Positions 51,586 through 60,813 of a DNA stretch of 64,000 nt are shown here, in pieces. The stretch is from Holophagaceae bacterium (GTDB taxonomy: Bacteria; Acidobacteriota; Holophagae; Holophagales; Holophagaceae), in contig JADKJH010000004.1 in assembly GCA_016722505.1 (NCBI GenBank), positions 251,356-315,355 of the forward strand, written 5' to 3'. The position numbers and the translations under genes are program-made. Every line of letters begins with the position of its first letter. Position 1 is the stretch's first letter. The notes below the pieces were generated by a model. It ran no database searches and was not told where the DNA came from. It saw nothing but the letters and a program-made list of their open reading frames with translations.

Positions 51586-52602
51586 ATGCAATTCCAGAAT
51601 GTCTCGATCCTCAGCCTTGGCCACGTGGACGCTCCGCACCGAGTGACTTCCGCCGACATGTGCGCCCGCCTCACCCCCACAATGGAGCGTCTGGGCATGC
51701 GGCCCGACCTGCTGGAGAGCGCCTCGGGCATCGTGGCCCGCCGCTATTGGGACCCTGGCGTCCAGCCGAGCGAAGTGGCCGCCCTCGCCGCAGAACAGGC
51801 CATCAAATTGGCGGGCATCGACCGTTCCCGCATCGGCATCATCGTGAACACATCGGTCTGTCGTGATTACATCGAACCCTCTACGGCCTGCCTTGTGCAC
51901 AACCTCCTTGGGCTGCCTGCGGACTGCATGAATTTTGATCTGGGCAATGCCTGTCTAGCTTTCATGAGCGGCATGCAGGTCGTGGGCAATATGATCGAAA
52001 GGGGACAGATCGATTACGGTCTGATCGTCAATGGCGAGAGCGCGCGGTTTGTGCAGGAAGCGACCATCGAGAGGCTGCGGCGTCCCGACACCACAGAGGA
52101 TGAATTCCGCAGCCAATTCGCCACCCTCACGCTCGGCTCAGGCGCCGCCGCCATGGTGATGTCCCGCTCGGATCTGGCGCCAGCCGGCCATCGCTTCCTA
52201 GGAGTTGTGAACCGCGCCGCCACACAGCATAGCGGCCTGTGCAAGGGACAAGTGGACGAGATGCGCACGGATGCCAAGGCTCTATTGTTCGCAGGACTGG
52301 GGCTTGCTTCAGAGACGTATGCCGAGGCCAAATCAGAGTTCGGTTGGGACGGGGATAACGTCAACGAATTCGTGCTCCACCAGGTCAGCGGCACACACAC
52401 TTCGCTTCTCTGCCAGACCTTGGGCCTGGATCCGGAAAAGGTCATGGCCATTTTCCCGGAGTTCGGCAACATCGGACCCGCCTCGGTCCCCATCGTTCTG
52501 TCCAAGGCGGCGGAATCAGGCCGTCTGAGCAGGGGGAATCGTGTGGCTCTCATGGGCATCGGGTCGGGATTGAACTGCAGCATGGCTGAAGTCGTCTGGT
52601 GA
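51586..52602 (+). CDS. oleA: OleA, 3-oxoacyl-ACP synthase III-like acyl-CoA condensing enzyme
   Basis: 338 residues from MQFQNVSILSLGHV. Thiolase-fold with Cys123 in FDLGNACLAFMSGM, Glu97 in VCRDYIEPST, His in VLHQVSGTHTSL and Asn in EFGNIGPAS, the residues used by OleA. It joins two long-chain acyl-CoAs head to head into a 2-alkyl-3-ketoacid. First gene of a compact oleABCD set, followed by oleB after seven bases. Its identity is set as much by the neighbours as by sequence, since FabH is a close relative. Confidence 0.9.
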   Translation: MQFQNVSILSLGHVDAPHRVTSADMCARLTPTMERLGMRPDLLESASGIVARRYWDPGVQPSEVAALAAEQAIKLAGIDRSRIGIIVNTSVCRDYIEPSTACLVHNLLGLPADCMNFDLGNACLAFMSGMQVVGNMIERGQIDYGLIVNGESARFVQEATIERLRRPDTTEDEFRSQFATLTLGSGAAAMVMSRSDLAPAGHRFLGVVNRAATQHSGLCKGQVDEMRTDAKALLFAGLGLASETYAEAKSEFGWDGDNVNEFVLHQVSGTHTSLLCQTLGLDPEKVMAIFPEFGNIGPASVPIVLSKAAESGRLSRGNRVALMGIGSGLNCSMAEVVW

Positions 52603-52609
52603 ATTCGGT

Positions 52610-53503
52610 ATGGTGAGGTCCTTCGACCCGTCGCTTTTCCCCTTCTCCCCGCATCATTTTGATCGCGGTGCGGGGCTGAAGATCCACTACCTGGACGAAG
52701 GAAGCGGCCCGCCGGTGCTCATGGTGCACGGCAATCCGTCCTGGTCTTTCTACTACCGCAACCTGGTGCTCGCCCTGCGCGGAACGCACCGATGCATCGT
52801 GCCCGACCACATCGGCATGGGCTTGTCCGACAAACCTGGCGACGCCGCGTACAGCTATACGCTAGCTCAGCGCATTGACGACCTGGACGCCTTGGTGGCC
52901 TCTCTGGATCTGCATGAACCCCTGACCCTGGTGGTTCACGATTGGGGCGGCATGATCGGTTTCGGCTGGGCGATCCGGCATCCTGAGCAGGTGTCGCGCC
53001 TGGTGATCCTGAACACCGCGGCCTTTCCGCTGCCCAGCGGCAAGCGGCTGCCGTGGCTGCTCAAACTTGCCCGCACCGCTCTTGGGGCTCTGTTGGTGCG
53101 CGGCTTCAATGCCTTCTCTTGGGGGGCTGCACGTGTGGGCTGCACCCGCCATCCGATGCCGAGGGACATTTCAGCGGGCTACCGCGCTCCCTACGATTCC
53201 TGGGCGAACCGTGTCGCCACCCTGCGCTTTGTGCAGGACATCCCTCTGCATCTCGCCGATCCTTCCTACGCGCTGGTGCATCATGTAGCGGGAAACCTGG
53301 AATCCTTCAAAGCCACCCCCGCGCTGATTGTCTGGGGGGGGAAGGATTTCGTTTTCGACGAAGGATTTCTGGCTGAATGGCGTGAGCATCTCCCCGGAGC
53401 GAAACTGCGCTATTTAGCAGATGCGGGCCACTATGTGCTGGAGGACGCCGCCGACGAAGTGATTCCCCTGATTGCTGATTTCGTGCGATCGAGCCATCCT
53501 TGA
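52610..53503 (+). CDS. oleB: OleB, alpha/beta hydrolase (beta-lactone decarboxylase)
   Basis: 297 residues of haloalkane-dehalogenase-like fold: MVHGNPSWSFYYRNL (oxyanion region), nucleophile Asp111 in VVHDWGGMIGFGWAI, and the general-base His in LADAGHYVLEDAADEV. OleB removes CO2 from the beta-lactone to give a cis-olefin. In many genomes it is fused to OleC; here it is separate as in Xanthomonas. Confidence 0.88.
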   Translation: MVRSFDPSLFPFSPHHFDRGAGLKIHYLDEGSGPPVLMVHGNPSWSFYYRNLVLALRGTHRCIVPDHIGMGLSDKPGDAAYSYTLAQRIDDLDALVASLDLHEPLTLVVHDWGGMIGFGWAIRHPEQVSRLVILNTAAFPLPSGKRLPWLLKLARTALGALLVRGFNAFSWGAARVGCTRHPMPRDISAGYRAPYDSWANRVATLRFVQDIPLHLADPSYALVHHVAGNLESFKATPALIVWGGKDFVFDEGFLAEWREHLPGAKLRYLADAGHYVLEDAADEVIPLIADFVRSSHP

Positions 53504-53515
53504 TCGAGTTCGCTG

Positions 53516-55204
53516 ATGATTGATCCCAATCCAGAATCCCAACCCATGCAATCCAGCAACATCGCTTCCTGGCTGCCCCGGATGGCACGCCAGCAGCCCG
53601 AGACGCTGGCCGTGGTATTTCCGAGCGGTGTGGGCGGAAATGGGCAACGCACCTACACGCACCTGACCTACCGGCAACTCGATGAGCGCAGTGATCAAAT
53701 CGCCGCGGGGCTGCGCCGCCATGGCCTCCAGCGGGGTATGCGCACGGTCCTGATGGTGAAGCCGAGTCTCGAATTCTTCGCGCTGACCTTTGCCCTGTTC
53801 AAGGCCGGCATCGTTCCTGTGATGATTGACCCGGGCCTAGGTGTAAGCCAGCTCAAGACCTGCCTGCGGGAGGCGGAACCCGAAGCCTTCATTGGCATTT
53901 CCACCGCCCATGCCGCCCGTGTCCTGCTCGGTTGGGGGCGTGGCACCATACGCCACAATGTCACGGTAGGTTCCCGCTGGTTCTGGGGGGGCAAGACCCT
54001 GGCGAAGGTGGCCCCTGCGGGGAAGAGCGAAGGGCCCATGTTGGAGGAGACTGGGGCCAGCGAGACCGCTGCCATCCTGTTCACCAGCGGCAGCACGGGC
54101 ATCGCCAAGGGCGTGGTCTATACCCATGGCCAATTCATCGCCCAGGTGGATCTGATCCGCGACACCTATGGCATCCAGCCCGGCGAGATCGATCTGCCCA
54201 CCTTTCCACTCTTCGCACTCTTCGATCCGGCCTTGGGCATGACCACGGTGGTTCCGGACATGGACTTCACACGTCCGGCCAAAGTGGATCCTGAGAAGAT
54301 CAGGACCGCCATCGAGGACTGGGGCGTGACGAATGTGTTCGCTTCGCCCGCGTTGCTGGCAACCGTGGGGCGCCATGGCGTGAAACACGGCGTGACCTGG
54401 CCCACCGTGCGGCGCATCCTCACGGCCGGCGCGCCGGTGCAGGCCACCACGTTGGAGCGCATGCACCAGATGCTTTCGCCGGATGCGGAAATCCATACAC
54501 CCTATGGCGCCACGGAGGTTCTGCCCGTCACTAGCATCAGCAGCCGCGACATCCTGTACGAGACTCGGGAATTGACTGACCGGGGCGCGGGTGTATGCGT
54601 GGGCCGTGTCGTGGCTCCCAACGATGTGCGCATCATCGAGATCACTGATGAACCGCTGGGCGATTGGTCCCAGGCCAAGGAGATGCCAGTCGGCAAGGTT
54701 GGCGAAATCACGGTTTCGGGGCCCACGGTCACTGCCAGCTATTACGGCAGGCCACAGGCCACGCGCCTGGCGAAAATCCAGCGCGAAGGAATTATCGTGC
54801 ACCGCATGGGCGATGTCGGTTACTTCGATGCGGAGGGGCGGCTTTGGTTCTGCGGCCGCAAATCCCATCGCGTGGAGTTGAGCGACATGACGTTGTTCTC
54901 GGCTCCAGTGGAGGAGATCTTCAATACCCATGTCGGGGTCTTCCGCACGGCTTTGGTGGGCGCGATCATCGGCGGTATGAAAGTTCCGGTGCTACTCATC
55001 GAGCGGGATCCGGACAGCAGCGCGGACCAAAATATGCGGGATCAGGACCTCTACGAGGCTCTCAAAGCCATGGGCGCCAACTTCGCCCACACACGCGGCA
55101 TCACCCATTTCATGGTCCATCCGGGATTCCCTGTGGATATCCGCCACAACGCCAAGATCGGCCGCGAGAAATTGGCGGTCTGGGTCCAGGGCAAGTTTTC
55201 ATGA
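53516..55204 (+). CDS. oleC: OleC, beta-lactone synthetase (acyl-AMP-ligase fold)
   Basis: 562 residues of ANL fold: P-loop ILFTSGSTGIAKGVVYTH, ThGATE-like PYGATEVLPV, the hinge RMGDVGYFDAEGRLWFCGR and the C-terminal GREKLAVW lysine. In ole clusters it activates the 2-alkyl-3-hydroxyacid with ATP and closes a beta-lactone. Stop overlaps the oleD start (ATGA). Confidence 0.9.
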   Translation: MIDPNPESQPMQSSNIASWLPRMARQQPETLAVVFPSGVGGNGQRTYTHLTYRQLDERSDQIAAGLRRHGLQRGMRTVLMVKPSLEFFALTFALFKAGIVPVMIDPGLGVSQLKTCLREAEPEAFIGISTAHAARVLLGWGRGTIRHNVTVGSRWFWGGKTLAKVAPAGKSEGPMLEETGASETAAILFTSGSTGIAKGVVYTHGQFIAQVDLIRDTYGIQPGEIDLPTFPLFALFDPALGMTTVVPDMDFTRPAKVDPEKIRTAIEDWGVTNVFASPALLATVGRHGVKHGVTWPTVRRILTAGAPVQATTLERMHQMLSPDAEIHTPYGATEVLPVTSISSRDILYETRELTDRGAGVCVGRVVAPNDVRIIEITDEPLGDWSQAKEMPVGKVGEITVSGPTVTASYYGRPQATRLAKIQREGIIVHRMGDVGYFDAEGRLWFCGRKSHRVELSDMTLFSAPVEEIFNTHVGVFRTALVGAIIGGMKVPVLLIERDPDSSADQNMRDQDLYEALKAMGANFAHTRGITHFMVHPGFPVDIRHNAKIGREKLAVWVQGKFS

Positions 55205-56220
55205 TCCTGGTGACCGGCGGCGGCGGCTTTCTGGGGGGCGCCGTGGTCAGGCAGCTGCTCGCGCGGGGAGAGTCGGTGCGCTCCCTTCAACGGAGCGATG
55301 TGCCAGCGCTACGGGACCTGGGCGTGCAGGTTGTCCGGGCGGATCTCGCGGACGCTGATGCTGTTGTTTCGGCGGCCAATGGCTGTGAGGCGATCATCCA
55401 CGTGGCCGCCAAAGCTGGTGTTTGGGGCGCCTATGGGGATTATTACCACGCAAATGTTGTTGGCACCAGGAACGTCATCGAGGCCTGCCGCAAACAAAGA
55501 ATCCGGCGTCTGGTGTATACCAGCACCCCTTCGGTCATCCATTCAGGTGGTGATGTGGAGGGCGTGGATGAGAGCGTCCCCATGGCGACGCACTTCGATT
55601 CCGCCTATCCCGCCACAAAAGCCGAAGCCGAACGGATGGTGCTTGCCGCCAACGGACCTGATCTCGCCACCGTGGCGCTGCGTCCGCACCTGATCTGGGG
55701 GCCAGGCGACCCGCAGCTTGTCGCACGCATCCTGGCCCGGGCAAGGGCAGGGCGCCTGCGCCTGGTGGGGGGTGGTGTGAAGCTCATTGATTCGGTCTAC
55801 ATCGATAACGCTGCCCACGCGCATCTGGCGGCCTTGGACCATCTAGCGCCAGGTTCGTCCTGCTCCGGGAAGGCCTACTTCATCACCCAGGGGGAGCCCA
55901 TGCCTCAGCGGGAGCTCATCAATGGCATCTTGAAGGCTGGGGGCCTGCCGTCCTGCGGAAAATCTCTATCTCCGAGCGCCGCCTATGCCGTGGGCGCGCT
56001 CCTTGAAATCATCTGGCGGATGTTGGGCCGTGCCGACGAACCGATGATGACGCGTTTCCTGGCCCGGCAGCTCGCCACGGCTCATTGGTACGATATCTCC
56101 GCAGCCCGCCGGGATCTGGGCTACACGCCACTGGTCACAGTGGCGGAAGGCTTGGCGCGCCTGGAAGCGGACTTGCAGAATCATGACCGTGGCGAACACC
56201 GCAACTCCAACACGCTCTAA
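55201..56220 (+). CDS. oleD: OleD, 2-alkyl-3-oxoalkanoate reductase
   Basis: 339 residues, extended SDR: MILVTGGGGFLGGAVVRQLL, VHVAAKAGVWG-like IHVAAKAGVWGAYGDYYHAN, catalytic YPATKAEAERM and LRPHLIWGPGDPQLV. NADPH-dependent reduction of the OleA product to the 2-alkyl-3-hydroxyacid, the OleC substrate. The gene order A-B-C-D and the overlaps suggest a single transcript, with the encoded proteins expected to associate as in Xanthomonas. Confidence 0.9.
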   Translation: MILVTGGGGFLGGAVVRQLLARGESVRSLQRSDVPALRDLGVQVVRADLADADAVVSAANGCEAIIHVAAKAGVWGAYGDYYHANVVGTRNVIEACRKQRIRRLVYTSTPSVIHSGGDVEGVDESVPMATHFDSAYPATKAEAERMVLAANGPDLATVALRPHLIWGPGDPQLVARILARARAGRLRLVGGGVKLIDSVYIDNAAHAHLAALDHLAPGSSCSGKAYFITQGEPMPQRELINGILKAGGLPSCGKSLSPSAAYAVGALLEIIWRMLGRADEPMMTRFLARQLATAHWYDISAARRDLGYTPLVTVAEGLARLEADLQNHDRGEHRNSNTL

Positions 56221-56223
56221 TCT

Positions 56224-56682
56224 TCAGCAGCCCTCGGTACCGGAGAAGAGAGCCTTAAGGTCCAGGGATGGCACATGGGTCTGGGTGGCGAGGGAGACGT
56301 ATCTTCTGGCGAGGGCGTCCTTGCCTGCCCCGAGAATCGTGCCGATAAGCCCCAGGGCCTCGGCTTGGTCGGCTGAGGGAAGGTTGTTAAGGATGCGCAA
56401 CCAGACCACTTCCTCTAGGACATTGAACGCGGTTTGCACCTCGGCAAGATCGAAACCACCTTCGAAACGCTCCATTGCCACGGCGTTGGCGTGAGCCACC
56501 ATTGGGGCCAGGTTGCGCTCCGCTGCCGCACTGATGGTAAGAGACAGGAGGTCGTCGAGCCGCTGGCGGAGTTGGCTGGTTCCGGCTTTTTCGTAGTGCT
56601 CTAGACGCGCGCGTTTCAGGGACGCGACCGCCTCGGTAAGGATCTCCTGCCTGCTTTCCTGCAGGAACGAATGGATGTCCAT
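56224..56682 (-). CDS. Helical protein resembling RsbRD N-terminal/sensor domain
   Basis: 152 residues, all-helical: SFLQESRQEILTEAVASLKR, LRQRLDDLLSLTISAAAERN, HANAVAMERFEGGFDLAEVQ and TAFNVLEEVVWLRILN. The Arg/Glu and length pattern resembles the non-haem globin-like N-terminal domain of RsbRD/kinase-input proteins, here without an output domain. GGAG upstream of ATG. Four bases from the convergent oleD end. Stress signalling is a guess from the family. Confidence 0.6.
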   Translation of the reverse strand: MDIHSFLQESRQEILTEAVASLKRARLEHYEKAGTSQLRQRLDDLLSLTISAAAERNLAPMVAHANAVAMERFEGGFDLAEVQTAFNVLEEVVWLRILNNLPSADQAEALGLIGTILGAGKDALARRYVSLATQTHVPSLDLKALFSGTEGC

Positions 56683-56950
56683 GGGACGCTCCTCAAATCA
56701 ACAGACCGCCACGGGTCTTTGTTGCGTGGATCAGCTCCAACGCTTTCCCATGTTCGGCTCATCCTCCGGTGATTTCCGTCAACACACTCTCAGGCAGATA
56801 GGCCGAGCTCAATCCTTGCCGGGAAGATCTTCGATCCCGCGCACAGAGAATAGCCCCCCGTACGCTCAAGGGCATGGTCGACAATCAAAAATTCCGGGGG
56901 ATCCTTGGATTCCTGGAATTAATTAAGAGTGGCTTCGCTACTTGTCCCTG
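56683..56950. other. Intergenic region, no feature recognised
   Basis: About 270 bases upstream of the helical protein gene and downstream of the next minus-strand gene. It should hold the promoter of the former. No hairpin or repeat stands out. Confidence 0.4.
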
Positions 56951-57508
56951 TCACATCCTCAGCGACATTTCCGCCGCGTGTGCGGGATTCTCCTTGAAAT
57001 GGTCCAACTGCAGGATGTACCACCCCATCGCAGCGAGGATCGCATGTCGCCAGCGGGCCACAGGGGCTTGGCCCAGTTCGACAAGGCCCGAATCCAGGTC
57101 GGCGCCGGTTGACGGAATGTGGGCAAGAAGTCCATGGATCCGCACCATGGGCTTGCCTTCGATGTCCAGGAAAGCCCCTCCGGGTTCATGGTCGTGGAGG
57201 GCGACCCAGTCGAATACTGCGCCATCCGCGAACTCCAGCTTGTCATGGCGAAGGGCATGGGGATGGAAGACCGCGATGTTCGTCTTTTCTCCGGCCTCCC
57301 GAATGGTGGTGATGGGATTCAGTAGGCCCAAATGCTTGATGGTCCAGCTCCCTTCGGCGGTCTCCAGCCTGGCCAGAGTGTCAGAATCGTCAGGAAAAAT
57401 GAGGGTGGCTGCGACCCCATCATCACCTGACAGTGTGTAGGCCAAGGCTTGGCCTTCTTCCCGGCGCCATTCCAAGAGGGCCGATTTCATTTCCGTGAGT
57501 GATTTCAT
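56951..57508 (-). CDS. Hypothetical cytosolic protein
   Basis: 185 residues from MKSLTEMKSALLEWRREEGQ, with AAAGGGGG nine bases upstream; a longer frame to 57667 is not supported. Alpha/beta composition, no signal or membrane segment, several His/Asp/Glu-rich stretches (AVFHPHALRHDKLEF, VALHDHEPGGAF) and a C-terminal WRHAILAAMGWYILQLDHF. Family not recognised. It is divergent from the transporter gene across about 250 bases. Confidence 0.6.
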   Translation of the reverse strand: MKSLTEMKSALLEWRREEGQALAYTLSGDDGVAATLIFPDDSDTLARLETAEGSWTIKHLGLLNPITTIREAGEKTNIAVFHPHALRHDKLEFADGAVFDWVALHDHEPGGAFLDIEGKPMVRIHGLLAHIPSTGADLDSGLVELGQAPVARWRHAILAAMGWYILQLDHFKENPAHAAEMSLRM

Positions 57509-57760
57509 GGCATTCCCCCTTTCTCGCGGGGATGGATCCTCGCACAGGAAATATAGGTTCTTTGGGCATCCCGCGGGAGCCTTTGAGCGTTTTGAGGGGA
57601 GCAAGGAAATTGTATTTAATCCGCACCACTGAACCCATGTCTTCGGCTCAATGAGGTTCGGTGCCAATGTCGGCAGTCACAGGTTTGGAACCGTGGCGAT
57701 TTAGTCGGACTATGATCGAAATTGCGCCCTCGCCTACGCGAAGGGCCATCAGGAGTCCAA

Positions 57761-59431
57761 ATGGACTGGCTTACAGCGCTCTTCAAAGACGGGTCTGTGG
57801 CCCAAGGGCTCCTGGTCCTCAGTCTAGTGATCAGCGCGGGATTAGCCCTTGGGAATGTCCGTATCCGGAAGGTGAGCCTCAGCGTCGGTGGTGTCCTTTT
57901 TGCCGGATTGCTGGCGGGGCATCTGGGTTTCAAGGTCAACCCGGAAATCATCGAGTTCACGCGGGAGTTCGGGCTTGTCCTCTTTGTGTATGCCATCGGC
58001 CTGCAAGTGGGGCCCGGTATCGTTTCCTCGCTTAGGGCCCAAGGCCTGACGCTCAACCTTCTGGCGGCGACCATTGTCCTTGGAGGAACAGGGATCACCT
58101 TCTTGATCATCTTCTTCGGTGGGGCGAATCTCCCGGTGGCTCTCGGACTCCTGTCGGGGGCTGTGACGAACACTCCCAGCCTTGGCGCGGCGCAACAAGC
58201 CTTCAAGGACTTGAAGCCTTTGATGGATGATGCCCCGGCACTCCTCGGTGTCGGCTACGCAGTGGCATATCCATTGGGGATCATCGGGATCATCCTGACG
58301 ATGCATCTGATCAAGCGTCTTTTCCGGATTGACCCCGATAAAGAGGCAGAAGAGTTCGAGCGGCTGAGGACGCGGCTCATCAAGCCGATTCTCACGCGCA
58401 ACTTCGAGGTGACAAATCCCAATCTCGCCGGGTTGAAGATAGATCGGCTTGTGGAGTTGGCCGGCACTGGCGTGGTCGTGACCCGGGTGTATCGCGAGGG
58501 CAAGCAACAGGTGGCAACCCCGGATACCACGATTCAACTGGCCGATATCCTCCATGCTGTCGGGACCGAGGCAAGGCTCGAAGGATTCCGCGTCATCATC
58601 GGCAAGGTGAGCGATCTTGAACTCCCCGCGCTCCCTAGCCGGATCTCCTTCCGCCCGATCATCGTCACCACCAAGGGTGCGGTGGGCAAAGAGATTGACG
58701 AGTTGGAGCTGGACGAAAAATACGGAGTCATCATCACCCGGGTCATCCGGTCAGGGGTCGAGTTCTCGCCGACAAAAGAACTGCGGATCCAGTTCGGCGA
58801 CCGGCTGATGGCGGTGGGCGAGGAACAGGCGCTCGCGCAGGCTTCCCGCGAGCTGGGAGACTCGCTCCGGGATCTTGAGAAACCCCAGATGATCCCGATT
58901 TTCGTCGGAATCGCACTTGGAGTGATCCTGGGGACTTGGCCGATCTCGATCCTCGGGATGCCAGCGGCGGTGAAGCTCGGGCTGGCGGGTGGACCGCTGG
59001 TGGTGGCGATCTTCTTATCGCGGATAGCCAAGGTTGGGCCGCTCATCGTCTACATGCCAAACGCCGCCAAGTCACTGCTGCGCGAATTCGGAATCTGCCT
59101 CTTTCTCGCCTGCGTGGGGCTGAAGGCCGGCGAAAGGCTGTTCCCGATTCTCTTCTCGCAGCAAGGGCTCGCCTGGGTGGGGATGGCGGCGCTGATCACC
59201 ATCATCCCCCTGATCCTGGTGGGAATCGTAGCCCGGTCGGTGAACAAGCTCGACTACGTGACGATCTGCGGTCTGTTGGCGGGCAGCATGACCGATCCCC
59301 CAGCCCTTGCTTACGCCACCGAAACCTTCAAAAACGACACCCCCTCGGTGGCCTATGCCACTGTTTATCCGCTGGCGATGCTGCTGCGCGTGGTCATCGC
59401 GCAACTCTTCGTCATCCTAGCCTTGCGTTGA
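57761..59431 (+). CDS. YidE/YbjL/AspT-type (AAE) transporter
   Basis: 556 residues from the ATG with AGGAG five bases upstream. Two membrane halves of the aspartate:alanine exchanger family (SLSVGGVLFAGLLAGHLGF, TREFGLVLFVYAIGLQVGPG; second half ICLFLACVGLKAGERLF and LLAGSMTDPPALAYA) enclose two RCK_C/TrkA_C domains (about residues 210-370: IDRLVELAGTGVVVTRV; IDELELDEKYGVIITRV). The duplicated TNTPSLGAAQ and TDPPALAYA motifs are typical. It exchanges a dicarboxylic amino acid or similar anion; substrate unproven. Confidence 0.9.
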   Translation: MDWLTALFKDGSVAQGLLVLSLVISAGLALGNVRIRKVSLSVGGVLFAGLLAGHLGFKVNPEIIEFTREFGLVLFVYAIGLQVGPGIVSSLRAQGLTLNLLAATIVLGGTGITFLIIFFGGANLPVALGLLSGAVTNTPSLGAAQQAFKDLKPLMDDAPALLGVGYAVAYPLGIIGIILTMHLIKRLFRIDPDKEAEEFERLRTRLIKPILTRNFEVTNPNLAGLKIDRLVELAGTGVVVTRVYREGKQQVATPDTTIQLADILHAVGTEARLEGFRVIIGKVSDLELPALPSRISFRPIIVTTKGAVGKEIDELELDEKYGVIITRVIRSGVEFSPTKELRIQFGDRLMAVGEEQALAQASRELGDSLRDLEKPQMIPIFVGIALGVILGTWPISILGMPAAVKLGLAGGPLVVAIFLSRIAKVGPLIVYMPNAAKSLLREFGICLFLACVGLKAGERLFPILFSQQGLAWVGMAALITIIPLILVGIVARSVNKLDYVTICGLLAGSMTDPPALAYATETFKNDTPSVAYATVYPLAMLLRVVIAQLFVILALR

Positions 59432-59559
59432 GTCCTGTTCATTTCCTGGCTGCGGGTGGAGGGGGCCTACCGCATGGCAGCGGAGGTGTCCGCTTTTCCC
59501 TCTTCATATCTCAATGGGTCCGGCGCATGCGGTGACCAGCTTCCTGCGATAGTTGAACC

Positions 59560-60813
59560 ATGGCGGCGATCGTGGTGGTGGGCGGAGGCGCGGCGGGCAT
59601 GGTGGCCGCCTGGCGGGCGGTCTTGAAGGGCCATCACGTGACGCTTCTGGAAGCCAATCAGAAACTGGGTGTAAAGCTTCGCATCAGCGGGGGCGGGAAA
59701 TGCAATATCACCCATGATGGAACGGTGGAATCCGTGGCTGGGGCCTTTTCCAAGGAGCAGGCCCGTTTTCTCAAACCTTCCTTTCATGGCTTCAGCAATG
59801 CGGATGTGATTGAGCTCCTGCATCGAGAAGGTGTTGAAACCTATGTGCGGGAAAACGGCCGTGTCTTTCCATTGGACCGTCCAGGAAGCGCGGCAGCCGT
59901 CGTTGCGGCCTTCGAAGGGGTGATGCGAAGGGCCGGGGTGCAAGTCAGGACTGGCATCCGTGTGATGGGGTTAGAGGGAAGGGCGCCGCGGATGGCCGCC
60001 CTTCGGCTCGAAGATGGAAAACTGCTCAAAGCGGATGGCTTCATCCTGGCCACAGGCGGAGCGAGCTACCCCGAGACTGGAACGCGGGGAGAGATAGTGG
60101 GTTGGCTGGAAAACATGGGTGTGCCCACGCTTCCATGGGCACCCGCGCTGGCCCCGATCCCACTGAAGGCGCCTCATCCCTCCTGGGAAGGTGTGGCTTT
60201 CAGGAATGGAACGTTGAGGCTGTTAGAGGGGAAAGGGGGCCGCAGGATTGGTGCCTTTTCAGGCGACGTCGTTTTTACCAGGAATGGAATCAGCGGTCCC
60301 GCCGCCTTGGAACTGAGCCGCCAGACCGAATCCTCCCGGAGAAAGGGCCTGGTTTGGCTTGGCTATGATTTCGCTGGTCGCAGCGAAGCGGAACTTGATT
60401 CAGAACTTCGCCATGAGCAAATTGAAAACCCTCACCTATCAGTTCGGAACTGGCTCCAGCGTTGGGTGCCAGAGCGCGTGGCAGAATCCTTGTGGCGTAC
60501 GGAAGGACTTGGTGAATTGCGCATGAAGGACCTTCCCAAGGGCATCCGTTCCACTCTGGTCCGCTGGGTCAGCGCTTTCCCGCTCGGTCTACCCGGCGCC
60601 GTCCCACTCGAGCGGGGAGAAGTCGCCGCTGGCGGCGTCGCGCGTTCGGCGGTGGACCCACATTCGATGCGGGTGAAGAATTGGGAAAACCTGCAAGTCT
60701 GTGGAGAACTCCTGGACATTGATGGTCCAGTGGGTGGATACAACCTGCAGGCTGCTTTCAGCACGGGGTTCATGGCTGGGGAATCCGCGGGGATTCCTGC
60801 CTCACACGACTAG
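59560..60813 (+). CDS. HI0933-family (YhiN-like) flavoprotein
   Basis: 417 residues: IVVVGGGAAGMVAAWRAVLK (FAD fold), KLRISGGGKCNITHDG (family signature), FILATGGASYPETGTRGEIV, and the C-terminal VCGELLDIDGPVGGYNLQAA. BaiN/YhiN-like proteins are NAD(P)/FAD oxidoreductases of mostly unknown substrate. Its 3' end overlaps the convergent diguanylate cyclase by 12 bases. Confidence 0.9.
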   Translation: MAAIVVVGGGAAGMVAAWRAVLKGHHVTLLEANQKLGVKLRISGGGKCNITHDGTVESVAGAFSKEQARFLKPSFHGFSNADVIELLHREGVETYVRENGRVFPLDRPGSAAAVVAAFEGVMRRAGVQVRTGIRVMGLEGRAPRMAALRLEDGKLLKADGFILATGGASYPETGTRGEIVGWLENMGVPTLPWAPALAPIPLKAPHPSWEGVAFRNGTLRLLEGKGGRRIGAFSGDVVFTRNGISGPAALELSRQTESSRRKGLVWLGYDFAGRSEAELDSELRHEQIENPHLSVRNWLQRWVPERVAESLWRTEGLGELRMKDLPKGIRSTLVRWVSAFPLGLPGAVPLERGEVAAGGVARSAVDPHSMRVKNWENLQVCGELLDIDGPVGGYNLQAAFSTGFMAGESAGIPASHD

